Source: Clostridiales bacterium UBA7273 (GTDB lineage: Bacteria; Bacillota; Clostridia; Oscillospirales; Oscillospiraceae). Taken from it: DNA of 61,210 nucleotides. Under the pieces are notes generated by a model that made no database searches, was not told where the DNA came from, and saw only the letters and a list, made by a program, of their open reading frames with translations. Shown here piece by piece: positions 1 to 8,389 of this stretch. Both the position numbers and the translations under genes were made by a program. The DNA is taken from the NCBI GenBank assembly GCA_002472405.1, contig DKRV01000034.1:38764-99973 (forward strand). The letters run 5' to 3'. How positions within the stretch are numbered: the first letter of the stretch is position 1; the number at the start of each line of letters is the position of its first letter.

Positions 1-32
1 GCAAAAAAGTCACAGACTTTTTTAACACGCTG

Positions 33-65
33 AAAAAATAGCACCCCATCGGGGTGCTATTTTTT
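33..65. terminator. Bidirectional intrinsic terminator
   Basis: A 15-bp perfect inverted repeat (33-47 against 51-65, 3-nt loop) has an A-tract on its left arm and a T-tract on its right arm, so it can end transcription on both strands. It ends yebC (minus strand) and probably a plus-strand gene left of the window. Bases 1-32 hold nothing else that I can call. Confidence 0.9.
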
Positions 66-74
66 TTGACTTTA

Positions 75-809
75 TTACTCTTCCCAGTTGTGCCACACGT
101 TCTGGACGTCGTCATTATCCTCGAACATGTCGAGCATTTTCTGCATGTTCTTGATATCGTCCTCATTGGTGAGCTTTATGTAGCCGTTCTGAGGCAGCAT
201 TTCGACCTGAGCAGACAGGAGCTTGTATCCGGCCGCGCTGATCTTCTCGGCAACGGGGGAAACATCGTCGGGAGCGGTGTAGACAACGAAGGTCTCGCCG
301 TCGGGCTCAAAATCGTCAGCGCCGGCATCGAGAACTTCCATCATCACTTCATCCTCGTCAAGATCTTCGTCCTCGTTGTCGATGACGATGACGCCCTTCT
401 TATCGAACGACCAGGAAACACAGTTTGCAGCGCCCATGTTTCCGCCGTACTTATCGAAGTAGTGGCGGATCTCGCCCGCCGTGCGGTTGCGGTTATCGGT
501 CATGGTCTCGACAATGACTGCAACGCCGGAGGGGCCGTAGCCTTCATAGACGATCTTCTCGTAGTTATCGGTGTTGCCTGCGCCCAGCGCCTTGTCGATC
601 GTGCGCTTTATGTTATCGTTGGGCATGTTCGCAGCCTTTGCCTTGGTGATGACCGCAGCCAGACGCGAGTTGTTGTTGGGATCGCCGCTGCCGCCCTCTT
701 TAACGGCAACGATCATTTCACGGGCGATTTTTGTGAAAGCCTGCGCACGCTTTGCGTCGGCTGCGCCCTTAGTTTTCTGTATATTATGCCATTTGGAATG
801 TCCGGACAT
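75..809 (-). CDS. yebC: YebC/PmpR-family DNA-binding regulatory protein
   Basis: Family member of normal length (244 residues). It opens with the hallmark MSGHSKWHNIQ, continues with the DAKRAQAFTK stretch, has the EGYGPSG motif near residue 90, and ends in an acidic C-terminal third. These are cytoplasmic proteins described as transcriptional regulators; some homologues have been linked to translation of difficult peptide stretches, and the sequence does not decide which applies here. The start is supported by AGAGGAGC just upstream. It is monocistronic, lying between its own promoter (855-883) and the terminator at 33-65. Confidence 0.95.
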   Translation of the reverse strand: MSGHSKWHNIQKTKGAADAKRAQAFTKIAREMIVAVKEGGSGDPNNNSRLAAVITKAKAANMPNDNIKRTIDKALGAGNTDNYEKIVYEGYGPSGVAVIVETMTDNRNRTAGEIRHYFDKYGGNMGAANCVSWSFDKKGVIVIDNEDEDLDEDEVMMEVLDAGADDFEPDGETFVVYTAPDDVSPVAEKISAAGYKLLSAQVEMLPQNGYIKLTNEDDIKNMQKMLDMFEDNDDVQNVWHNWEE

Positions 810-854
810 ATAAAACAGCTCCTCTAATAGTATTATTGCGAATTAACGGCAATT

Positions 855-883
855 ATTTTACCACAATTCCTTGCCCATTACAA
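855..883 (-). promoter_or_regulatory. Sigma-A-type promoter of yebC
   Basis: Read on the minus strand: -35 TTGTAA (878-883), 17-nt spacer, -10 TAAAAT (855-860), with a TGn extension before the -10. Transcription would begin near 848, about 40 nt before the yebC start. The promoter lies directly after the DUF1015 stop codon. Confidence 0.65.
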
Positions 884-890
884 GGGTAAA

Positions 891-2120
891 TTACCTGATT
901 TCGCGGCACTCGAGATAATAGCGCTTATCGTTGCCGTGGCCGATGGAAAAGCTTTTCTTTGGGAACGGGCCGCTTTTCATGACCGAGGAAAACAGCTCCG
1001 ATTTTTCCATGCGCGGCAGGAGAATGCCTGCGCAGCCGAAGCGCTGCGACATTTCAACGCACTCGCAGTCGCCGTGGATATAGTCGATATATCCGCCGTG
1101 ACGCTCTGTGTATGCCTTGCAGAAGTCCTCGCATTTTCCGATAAGCTCGCCGATCGTAAGGCCGGATATATTAAGCCGCTCGATGCCTTCGCCGGTGACA
1201 AGATCAATGCTCCGGCCTTCGCCGATGTTGTCGGCAAAAAAGGCCTTTGCCTCGGCAAAAAACATTTCGGCTTCCGTATCGAATATAACCTTGTGTATCG
1301 GTTCGAAGGTTATGGCGTCATCGTGGATGTTAACAAGCTCGGCAAGTGCATAGCGCGCAGGTGCAGTTTCATATTCAGACTCCGGCAGCGTCTTTTTGAC
1401 CTCTTCCCAGTGCCGCTTTGCGGCGGCAAGGCTGTGATTTCCGTCGCCCATTGCAAAGACTATCGCGTTATCCGCCGAGCCGTATTTGCGCTGCAAAACG
1501 GCCTCGTCGCCAAGCTTTTCGGCAGCCTTTGCAAGCTTTTCGGTGTCCGCTACGAGCCAGCCGGTGATGCTGCCGCCGTCCTGCATCAGCTCAAAGTCAT
1601 AGACCTTTTCGCCTTTCGTGACGGAGGAAAAAACGATGTTATCCGCATCATCCATGAATATCATGATGTGCGGCATCTCAAGCGGAGCGTTCCGGCGGAT
1701 GCGGATGCGCGGCGGCAGTCTATCCTCAACGGTGTGCTCTGTTGCGCGTATCGGGCTGTGCGTTCCCTCGGCCCAGTCATAGGCCTCAAGATCGAACATG
1801 CCCATTATGCCGCGGCGCACCGCACCGTTTTTTAGCGTGCGCTCAAGGTAAATATAGCTGTCGGGATATGTTTTGAAAACTCCCTCGTCAATATAGCGCT
1901 GCATCGTTGCATTTATCTTAACGCTTTCGGCTTCGGGGTCCTTTAAGCCAAGCTCGGCCTCGGGCAGCATCATATGAAGCGTTGACGGTGCGTCGCCGAC
2001 TATGCTGCGCACCTGCTGCCAGTATTCCGGCTCGGATGTGAACTGGTCACAGGCGACAACGCTCCAGCGATGCATATCGCAGTTCGGCAGCATTATATCT
2101 GCCGGCTTAAATATCCTCAT
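891..2120 (-). CDS. DUF1015-family protein
   Basis: Protein of 409 residues belonging to the DUF1015 family, which is widespread in Firmicutes and of unknown biochemical function. Family landmarks are SPIRATEHT (122-130) and MGDGNHSLAAAK (about 224-235), a conserved Asn/His-containing loop. No signal peptide or membrane segment is visible, so it is probably cytoplasmic. Its start lies 1 nt after the stop of the NUDIX gene, giving a tight glpK-NUDIX-DUF1015 transcription unit and probable translational coupling. A role near glycerol or phosphorylated metabolites is only suggested by the neighbours. Confidence 0.85.
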   Translation of the reverse strand: MRIFKPADIMLPNCDMHRWSVVACDQFTSEPEYWQQVRSIVGDAPSTLHMMLPEAELGLKDPEAESVKINATMQRYIDEGVFKTYPDSYIYLERTLKNGAVRRGIMGMFDLEAYDWAEGTHSPIRATEHTVEDRLPPRIRIRRNAPLEMPHIMIFMDDADNIVFSSVTKGEKVYDFELMQDGGSITGWLVADTEKLAKAAEKLGDEAVLQRKYGSADNAIVFAMGDGNHSLAAAKRHWEEVKKTLPESEYETAPARYALAELVNIHDDAITFEPIHKVIFDTEAEMFFAEAKAFFADNIGEGRSIDLVTGEGIERLNISGLTIGELIGKCEDFCKAYTERHGGYIDYIHGDCECVEMSQRFGCAGILLPRMEKSELFSSVMKSGPFPKKSFSIGHGNDKRYYLECREIR

Positions 2121-2121
2121 A

Positions 2122-2691
2122 TCACAGAACCTCCAGTGCTATCTGCGTCCACGTCTCCATGCTGCCGTAATTTTCTTGCAGCTCGGCCTTGGTCATCCAC
2201 AGTCCCTCAAGCTTTTCGGTCTCCTTGACGGATACCTCGCCATCGACGGGGAGGGTAAAGCATGCGCCGAGATGAACGCTGCCGACGGCGTTCGAGTCGT
2301 CGTTTATAAATCCGCAGGGGCTAAGCTCACCGTGCTTGTCAAGTGCGACCTCCTCATGGATCTCACGCCAAAGGCCGCGCATGAGAAGATCACCCTGCTC
2401 GTCAACGGGGTTTATATGTCCGCCGATGCCGATGGAAATTTTCCCGTGCAGGCGCGCCTCGCCGCCTTTGCTGAGCCTGCGTGTGACGAAAACCTCATCG
2501 CCGCGGCGGAGGATAACATAGGGGATTATCTGCTTATAGTCCGGGCGCTGCTCGGCCTCGTCGCGCGGCATGAACTCGTGCTCGGCTTTTATGATCTCGA
2601 AAAGCTCCTGCGCGCACTCTGTTATAAGGCCGTTGCGGCCGGATATGTAACGCTCAATTTTTTTGCGTTCTACAACCAATACCTGTTCCAT
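2122..2691 (-). CDS. NUDIX hydrolase-family protein
   Basis: About 189 residues when started at the ATG at 2691, which overlaps the glpK stop as TAATG and so suggests translational coupling. A GTG 12 nt further upstream is in frame but has a poorer context. A Nudix signature is visible: GGH at about residue 90 and REIHEEVAL from about residue 109, matching the REUxEE core. NUDIX enzymes hydrolyse nucleoside diphosphates linked to another moiety, using divalent metal bound by the REUxEE glutamates; the substrate here cannot be predicted. The N-terminal 50 residues precede the Nudix fold and look like a short helical extension. Confidence 0.85.
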   Translation of the reverse strand: MEQVLVVERKKIERYISGRNGLITECAQELFEIIKAEHEFMPRDEAEQRPDYKQIIPYVILRRGDEVFVTRRLSKGGEARLHGKISIGIGGHINPVDEQGDLLMRGLWREIHEEVALDKHGELSPCGFINDDSNAVGSVHLGACFTLPVDGEVSVKETEKLEGLWMTKAELQENYGSMETWTQIALEVL

Positions 2692-4193
2692 TATTCTTCC
2701 CACTTTGCAGCTCTTTCAACTGCGCGCAGCCACTTTTTGTGCAGCGCGGCAGCTTCGGTGACATCCATCTCGGGCGTAAACACGCGGTCGGATTCGCGAA
2801 TGCTGGCAATGTCGCCGATGTCCTTCCACACGCCCACTGCAAGACCGGCGAGGAACGCCGCGCCGAATGCCGTGGTCTCGACCATCTTGGGACGGTCGAT
2901 GGGCTTGCGGAGAATATCCGACTGGAACTGCATCATAAAATTGTTTACCGATGCGCCGCCGTCAACGCGCAGAACGCTCAGCGGCTCGCCGGCGTCCTTC
3001 TCCATTGCGTCGAGCAGATCCTTGACCTGATAGGCGATGCCCTCGAGCGCCGCGCGTGCGATGTGCGCTCTTGTTGAGCCGCGAGTCAGACCGACTATCG
3101 CGCCGCGCGCGTACATATCCCAGCGCGGTGCGCCGAGACCCGTGAACGCCGAAACGAGATACACTCCGCCGTTATCGGGAACGGAGGTAGCAAGCGTTTC
3201 GCACTCGGAGCTTGTGCTCAGAAGTCCGACCTCGTCGCGCAGCCACTGAATGGAGCTGCCGGCATTGAATACGCTGCCCTCAAGCGCGTAGGTGGTTTTG
3301 CCGCCGATCGACCACGCAACGCTCGTAACAAGGCCGCTTGCGCTGCGAACGGACTGATCGCCGGTGTTGAGGAGAGTAAAGCAGCCTGTTCCGTAGGTGT
3401 TCTTTGCCTGCCCCTTTTCTATGCAGCCCTGACCGATGAGCGCTGCTGCCTGGTCGCCTGCGCTGCCGCAAACGGGAACGCCTGCGAGCATCTCAAGCCC
3501 GGTTATTCCGGGCGCGACCTTGCCGTAGATCATCGAGGACGGCACGGGCGTCGGGAGCATCGACATGGGGATGCCGAGCTTTTCGCAAAGTATCTTGTCC
3601 CATTTGAGCTCGTTTATGTCAAACAGCATCGTGCGCGAGCAGTTGGAGTAGTCGGAAACATGCGCCTTGCCGCCGGTGAGATTCCAGATCAGCCACGAAT
3701 CGACGTTGCCGAAAAGCAGCTCGCCGCGCTCGGCGCGCTCGCGCGCACCCTCGACGTTGTCGAGTATCCACTTGATCTTGGTGCCGGAAAAATATGCGTC
3801 TATGAGAAGGCCGGTTTTATCGCGGACATAGTCGCCGATGCCGTCGGCCGCGAGCTTATCGCAGATGGGCGCCGTGCGTCTGCACTGCCAGACGATGGCG
3901 TTATACACAGGCTTGCCTGTGTTTTTATCCCAAACGATCGTTGTCTCGCGCTGGTTTGTTATGCCGATTCCGGCTATGTCGGTGGGGGAAAGCTCGCTTT
4001 TTTCAAACGCCTCGGCGAGGGCGCGCAGCTGAGTTTCCAGTATCACCATAGGGTCGTGCTCGACCCAGCCGGGCTTAGGGTATATCTGAGGAAAGGGGTA
4101 CTGTGCAATCGTGACAGGTCTGCCCTTTACATCAAAAATAATCGCTCTTGAGCTGGTCGTTCCCTGGTCAAGCGCGACAACATAACCGTTCAT
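2691..4193 (-). CDS. glpK: Glycerol kinase
   Basis: FGGY-family kinase of 500 residues, the normal GlpK length, phosphorylating glycerol to sn-glycerol 3-phosphate with ATP. The N-terminal phosphate-binding loop DQGTTSSRAI (residues 9-18) and the substrate motif NQRET with downstream FSGTKIKWILDN are those of GlpK rather than of sugar kinases. GGAGG lies 7 nt before the ATG. It is first in a three-gene minus-strand operon. No glycerol facilitator gene and no complete glycerol-3-phosphate dehydrogenase gene are in the window. Confidence 0.97.
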   Translation of the reverse strand: MNGYVVALDQGTTSSRAIIFDVKGRPVTIAQYPFPQIYPKPGWVEHDPMVILETQLRALAEAFEKSELSPTDIAGIGITNQRETTIVWDKNTGKPVYNAIVWQCRRTAPICDKLAADGIGDYVRDKTGLLIDAYFSGTKIKWILDNVEGARERAERGELLFGNVDSWLIWNLTGGKAHVSDYSNCSRTMLFDINELKWDKILCEKLGIPMSMLPTPVPSSMIYGKVAPGITGLEMLAGVPVCGSAGDQAAALIGQGCIEKGQAKNTYGTGCFTLLNTGDQSVRSASGLVTSVAWSIGGKTTYALEGSVFNAGSSIQWLRDEVGLLSTSSECETLATSVPDNGGVYLVSAFTGLGAPRWDMYARGAIVGLTRGSTRAHIARAALEGIAYQVKDLLDAMEKDAGEPLSVLRVDGGASVNNFMMQFQSDILRKPIDRPKMVETTAFGAAFLAGLAVGVWKDIGDIASIRESDRVFTPEMDVTEAAALHKKWLRAVERAAKWEE

Positions 4194-4226
4194 ATGATTA
4201 CCTCCATACTATTTTTGCTAATTTCG

Positions 4227-4254
4227 TTGCATTTTGCTGCAAGTATGCTATAAT
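4227..4254 (+). promoter_or_regulatory. Promoter of the serine hydrolase gene
   Basis: TTGCAT (4227-4232), 16-nt spacer, TATAAT (4249-4254), with a TGC extension immediately before the -10. The start site would be about 4261, giving a 26-nt leader that contains the GGAGG ribosome site of the next gene. It lies in the 93-nt divergent gap shared with glpK; no convincing glpK promoter was seen there. Confidence 0.65.
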
Positions 4255-4286
4255 TCATATAATAACATATACGGAGGTCGTTTTCC

Positions 4287-5216
4287 ATGCCTAGTTTCAA
4301 TGATTTTTATTTTAATTCAAGCACGGGCAAAAACCGCATCCATGTTCGCAGATGTGTTCCCGACGGGCAGGTGCGCGCAGTCGTGCAGATAATGCACGGC
4401 ATTGCCGAGCACATAAGCCGCTATGATGATTTTATGGCGTTTCTTGCGTCTAACGGTTTCGTTGCCGTCGGCACAGACCATCTCGGCCACGGTCAGAGCA
4501 TTGAAAAGCCCGAGCAGATGGGCTTTTTCGCCGAGAAAAACGGTTGGGATTATATCTTAAAGGACGAGGAGATACTTCGTCTTGCAATGAAGCAGACCTA
4601 TCCGAATGTTCCGTTTGTCCTGTTCGGACACAGCATGGGCAGTTTCATGGCGCGCACGCACATTATCCGTTATCCCGGCGGTTTTGATGCGGCAATAATA
4701 AGCGGCACGGGCAATCAGGGCGCGGCACTCGTAAACGGCGGCCTTTTCATGGGAAATCTCGTCACGGCTCTCAAGGGCGCGCATCATTACAGCAAGTTCC
4801 TCAATAACCTCGCCTTCGGAAGCTATAATAAGATATATGAAAATCCGCGTACCGAGTATGATTGGCTCACGCGTGATACGGAGGTTGTGGATAAATATAT
4901 TGCCGATCCTCTCTGCGGATTTATCCCCTCGTGCAGCCTGTTCAGGGATATGATGACGGGCGTTAAGTTCATTACAAACGTCAATAATCTCAAGTCAATG
5001 AAGAAGGATATGCCCGTTTACTTTATGTCCGGCGATAAGGACCCCGTCGGTGAATGCGGCAAGGGCGTTAAGCTTGCGTACGAAAACTTCAAAAAGGCCG
5101 GCATGAAGGATGTCTCCATAAAACTATATAAGGACGGCCGCCACGAAATGCTCAACGAGATAAACAAGGCTGAGGTCTATGCCGATATCCTCGCTTGGAT
5201 AAACAGCAGGATCTGA
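4287..5216 (+). CDS. Alpha/beta hydrolase, lysophospholipase/monoacylglycerol lipase-like
   Basis: Protein of 309 residues of the Hydrolase_4 (serine aminopeptidase S33/lysophospholipase) group. The nucleophile elbow is GHSMG with Ser116. HGIAEH (38-43) is the usual oxyanion-side motif. The acid is in SGDKDPVG (Asp250 or Asp252) and the catalytic His is in GRHEML (His286). No signal peptide is present, so it is cytoplasmic. Monoacylglycerol or lysophospholipid hydrolysis would release glycerol species and would fit the divergent glycerol kinase, but that link is inference. A strong terminator follows. Confidence 0.85.
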   Translation: MPSFNDFYFNSSTGKNRIHVRRCVPDGQVRAVVQIMHGIAEHISRYDDFMAFLASNGFVAVGTDHLGHGQSIEKPEQMGFFAEKNGWDYILKDEEILRLAMKQTYPNVPFVLFGHSMGSFMARTHIIRYPGGFDAAIISGTGNQGAALVNGGLFMGNLVTALKGAHHYSKFLNNLAFGSYNKIYENPRTEYDWLTRDTEVVDKYIADPLCGFIPSCSLFRDMMTGVKFITNVNNLKSMKKDMPVYFMSGDKDPVGECGKGVKLAYENFKKAGMKDVSIKLYKDGRHEMLNEINKAEVYADILAWINSRI

Positions 5217-5230
5217 TCTTAAATATTCAG

Positions 5231-5262
5231 ACACCGCACGGAAAACCGTGCGGTGTTTTTTT
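5231..5262 (+). terminator. Intrinsic terminator
   Basis: An 11-bp GC-rich stem (5231-5241 with 5246-5256), a 4-nt loop and seven T residues. It ends the hydrolase transcript. It abuts the stop codon of the minus-strand microprotein gene and may block convergent transcription, although the minus-strand side has only a weak T-tract. Confidence 0.9.
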
Positions 5263-5401
5263 ACTTTCTGCGCCTGTTTCTGCGCCTGTTTCTGCGCTTT
5301 CTGAGCTTCCTCGGGTCGGGGATGAGCACGCCCACGGCAATGTAGCCGATAACAAACAGCAGTATGACTGATATAACAAGAACAACACTTTCAATGTCCA
5401 T
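5261..5401 (-). CDS. 46-residue membrane microprotein downstream of trkH (KdpF-like?)
   Basis: Small ORF of 46 residues beginning MDIESVVLVISVILLF. Residues 5-27 form one hydrophobic span, followed by IPDPRK and a very basic tail made of near-identical RRNR units encoded by 12-bp tandem repeats (about 5265-5300). GAGGTG lies 6-8 nt before the ATG and overlaps the trkH stop, so it is co-translated with trkH. A single span followed by a P-(D/E)-x-(K/R) turn resembles KdpF, the small stabilising subunit of the Kdp potassium ATPase. I infer a small partner of the TrkH potassium channel, or at least a real gene. It is too short for most gene callers. Confidence 0.65.
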   Translation of the reverse strand: MDIESVVLVISVILLFVIGYIAVGVLIPDPRKLRKRRNRRRNRRRK

Positions 5402-5410
5402 AACGGCACC

Positions 5411-6853
5411 TCATCTCTTGGTCCAAAGCTGCGGAGACAGCAGCAGAAGCAGGGGGTATATCTCAAGCCTGCCGAGCAGCATGGCAAATGACAAAACAAG
5501 CTTTGAAAACGCCGAATAACCGGCAAAGCTCAAGCTCGGGCCGACTTGCCCGAAGCCGGGGCCGATGTTGTTCACGCAGCTCACGGTAGCCGAGAAATTG
5601 GTCTCTATCCCGAACGGCTCAAAGCTTATGAGCAAAAATACGGCTCCTATGACCGCAATATACAGCGCAAAGTAAGAAAGTATCTGCCTTTCGCCCTGCG
5701 CGTCAACGCGCCGGCCGTTTAAAATAACAGAGCTTACCTCGCGCGGACGCAGAGCATGGCGCAGGTCGTTGCGCGCTATCTGCGCAAGCACTGTAACGCG
5801 GCTCATTTTAAGACCGCCTGCCGTTGAACCCATGCAGCCGCCAAAGAACATAAGGATGAGCAAAACGGCCTTTGCAAGACTCGGCCAGGCATCAAAATCC
5901 GCGGTGGCGTAGCCTGTCGTCGTGACGATGGAAGATACCTGAAATGCGGAAAGCCTCACCGCGTCGGCGATGCTGCCGCACAGGGGCATGATGCTCAGCG
6001 CGATGATTATCATTGCTGCAAGGCTTATGCCCAGATAGCATTTAAGCTCGTTTGACTTGAGCACCTCGCGCCATCTTTTGATAAGCAGCAGATAGTACAT
6101 GTTAAAGCTCACGCCGAACAGCAGCATAAACACGGTTATCACCCATTGGCAGAAGTGCGAGTATGACGCGATACTGTCGGCCTTGATCCCAAATCCGCCG
6201 GTGCCAGCCGTGCCGAGCGCGTGAACGATGCTGTCAAACAGCGGCATGCCGCCGCATAAAAGGAGCACCGCTTCGAGCACGGTGAGGGCAAGATATATGT
6301 AATACAGGATCTTTGCCGTTCCGCTTGCCCGGGGGGTGAGCTTATCCACGTTGTGCCCCGGCATCTCAGCGCGGAGAATGTTCACCGAGCGCTCAGGCGT
6401 TTTTTCCATTACGGCCATTATGAACACAAGCACGCCCATGCCGCCGACCCAGTGCGTGAAGCTGCGCCAGAATAACAGACCGTGGCCGAGCGCTTCAACA
6501 TCCGTGAGGATCGATGCGCCCGTTGTCGTAAAGCCGGAAACGGTTTCAAAAAACGCATCTATAAACGACGGTATACTGCCGCTTATGACAAACGGCAATG
6601 CGCCGAACAGCGATATTCCTATCCATGACAGAGCCACTATCGCAAGCCCGTCGCGAGTGTACAGGTTCTTGCTCTCGCTGCGGCAGAAACGTTTGAGCGC
6701 CGCTCCTATAGCGGCGGAGGAAGCGGCAGATATCGCAAATGCAAGTGCGCAGCTTTCGCCGTAGATCAGCGAAACGGCAAGCGGAAGCAGCATAAGCGCG
6801 GCCTCGAGAAGAAGCACTCTGCCGACTGTATGAAAAACAAGCTTTATCTTCAT
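5411..6853 (-). CDS. trkH: TrkH/KtrB-family potassium uptake membrane subunit
   Basis: Membrane protein of 480 residues with the four-repeat MPM architecture of superfamily-of-K+-transporter proteins. The four selectivity-filter repeats are recognisable: TTTGAS, GTGGFG, TTTGYA and NNIGPG. Each glycine aligns with the canonical filter glycine. It imports K+ (with H+ or Na+) under control of the cytoplasmic RCK protein TrkA, encoded immediately upstream and overlapping by 4 nt (ATGA). A 46-residue microprotein follows. TrkH and KtrB cannot be told apart firmly, but the two-RCK-domain TrkA partner favours a Trk assignment. Confidence 0.93.
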   Translation of the reverse strand: MKIKLVFHTVGRVLLLEAALMLLPLAVSLIYGESCALAFAISAASSAAIGAALKRFCRSESKNLYTRDGLAIVALSWIGISLFGALPFVISGSIPSFIDAFFETVSGFTTTGASILTDVEALGHGLLFWRSFTHWVGGMGVLVFIMAVMEKTPERSVNILRAEMPGHNVDKLTPRASGTAKILYYIYLALTVLEAVLLLCGGMPLFDSIVHALGTAGTGGFGIKADSIASYSHFCQWVITVFMLLFGVSFNMYYLLLIKRWREVLKSNELKCYLGISLAAMIIIALSIMPLCGSIADAVRLSAFQVSSIVTTTGYATADFDAWPSLAKAVLLILMFFGGCMGSTAGGLKMSRVTVLAQIARNDLRHALRPREVSSVILNGRRVDAQGERQILSYFALYIAVIGAVFLLISFEPFGIETNFSATVSCVNNIGPGFGQVGPSLSFAGYSAFSKLVLSFAMLLGRLEIYPLLLLLSPQLWTKR

Positions 6854-8214
6854 TTTGCTATCACATCCGAAAGATCGTACAGCTTTCTGCCGGCAGCAAT
6901 TATTATCACGCGGTCGTCGGGCAATATAACGTCGTCGCCGCAGGGGATGATGTTCTTGCCGCCGCGGATTATTCCGGCCAACAGAATGTCGGGCTTGAGG
7001 TCAAGCTGCTTTACGGGAATGCTCGTGTAGCCGAAATCGGGAGAAACGATAAATTCAAGCGCCTCGACCTTGCCGTTCATGAGGCTGTAAAGCGTTTCTA
7101 CTCTGCTGCCCATGGAGTTTTGCAGCGCACGGGCGTATCTAAGCAGAACGTCGGCAGTTATGTGCTTTGGCGATACGGTGCACTCAACGCCCAGATGCTC
7201 CGAAAGCTCGTGGTATGCGTCCTGGTTGAGCTTGGCGATAACCTTCGGCACGCCGCGGTCGAGCGCGTAGTACGAAAGCAGCAGGTTTTCCTCGTCCATT
7301 CCCGTGAGCGCAACGAACGCATCGGCGCCGTCCAGCCCCTCCTCGTCGAGAAGCTCGTGCTGCGAACCGTCGCCGTGAATGACCACGGCGCTGCCGCCGA
7401 GCGCGGCGGATATATCGTCGCAGCGCTTTGCGTCCTTTTCGATTATTTTTACGCCGTTTCCGCTGCGGATAAGCTCATCGCTCAAGTATTCCGCTATGCG
7501 GCTTGCACCGAGCAGCATCACGTGCTTTGTGCGCTTTTGCAGTATGCCCATGTTGCCGAGCAGCTTCTGCATATCCTCGGGCGCGGCTATAAGGCCGAGC
7601 TTATCTCCTGCACGCAGCACAAAACTTCCGCGTGGGATGTGTGCGGTTTTGTCGCGCAGCACGGCGCACACGAGAAACGATGCGCCGCTTTTTGCTCTCA
7701 GCGCCGAAAGCTCAACTCCATCGAGCGCAGAGCCGGGTTTGACGCTCATTTCGGCCATCTCAAAGCGGCTTCGCGTAAAGCTCTCGGATTTTACGGCCGA
7801 GGGAAACTTCAGAATATTGTATATGGCCTTTGCCGTAAGTCTTTCGGGATTGATGACCATCGAAAGCTCAAGCTGATTTTTAATAAAGTCAAGGTTTTCG
7901 CTTGTGTATTCGCTGCCGCGTATGCGCGCAACGGTGTGCTTTGCACCCATGCGCTTTGCAAGAAAGCAGCTGAGCATGTTTATCTCGTCCGAGCCTGTTG
8001 CCGCGATGAAAAGCTCGGCGCTGTCGGCGCCTGCGTCCGACAGAGTTTTAAAATGCGTGCCGGCGGCGCATATGCCCATGACATCGTAGTTTGTGCTGAC
8101 ACTGTCTATGACCTCACGGTTGGAGTCAACAACAACGATCTCGTGTCCCTCGCTTATAAGGCTTTGCAGAATGCTTTGGCCAATTTTACCGCAGCCGACT
8201 ATAATGATTTTCAT
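6850..8214 (-). CDS. trkA: Trk potassium transporter regulatory subunit TrkA
   Basis: Protein of 454 residues with two tandem RCK modules, each made of a Rossmann RCK_N and an RCK_C domain. The first starts with VGCGKIGQS (residues 5-13); the second starts near residue 230 with LLGASRIAEYL. That duplicated layout is TrkA, in contrast with the single-module KtrA. It binds NAD(H)/nucleotides and gates the TrkH pore. The gene is first in trkA-trkH-microprotein, is preceded by a promoter at 8265-8292, and is divergent from a KdpD-like kinase, which places the locus under K+ control. Confidence 0.95.
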   Translation of the reverse strand: MKIIIVGCGKIGQSILQSLISEGHEIVVVDSNREVIDSVSTNYDVMGICAAGTHFKTLSDAGADSAELFIAATGSDEINMLSCFLAKRMGAKHTVARIRGSEYTSENLDFIKNQLELSMVINPERLTAKAIYNILKFPSAVKSESFTRSRFEMAEMSVKPGSALDGVELSALRAKSGASFLVCAVLRDKTAHIPRGSFVLRAGDKLGLIAAPEDMQKLLGNMGILQKRTKHVMLLGASRIAEYLSDELIRSGNGVKIIEKDAKRCDDISAALGGSAVVIHGDGSQHELLDEEGLDGADAFVALTGMDEENLLLSYYALDRGVPKVIAKLNQDAYHELSEHLGVECTVSPKHITADVLLRYARALQNSMGSRVETLYSLMNGKVEALEFIVSPDFGYTSIPVKQLDLKPDILLAGIIRGGKNIIPCGDDVILPDDRVIIIAAGRKLYDLSDVIAK

Positions 8215-8264
8215 AAATCGCGCCTCGTTTGATCTTTTTATGATTAGACTATAGCACCGGCGGC

Positions 8265-8292
8265 ATTATAATGGGATTAGAGGATCGCCCAA
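8265..8292 (-). promoter_or_regulatory. Probable trkA promoter
   Basis: Minus strand: TTGGGC (8287-8292), 16-nt spacer, TATAAT (8265-8270). This would start transcription around 8258, leaving a leader of about 45 nt. The 175-nt gap is shared with the divergent kinase promoter, so the two units may be co-regulated. Confidence 0.5.
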
Positions 8293-8357
8293 GACATTAA
8301 AGTTTTATTAAAACACAGACTAAAAATGGGAAAACGGTTTTCTGGCGCCGTTTAATA

Positions 8358-8366
8358 TGCTATAAT
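8358..8366 (+). promoter_or_regulatory. Extended -10 of the kdpD-like operon
   Basis: TGC followed by TATAAT (8361-8366) forms an extended -10. The -35 region is poor. The transcript would begin near 8373, and the leader carries the GAGGTGG ribosome site before the ATG at 8390. Confidence 0.5.
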
Positions 8367-8389
8367 TGCGGCAGAAATGAGGTGGAAGA

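Noticed and set aside
5265..5300. Short tandem repeat considered as a repeat array
   Set aside because: Only three 12-bp units, fully explained as the coding sequence of the Arg-rich tail of the microprotein.
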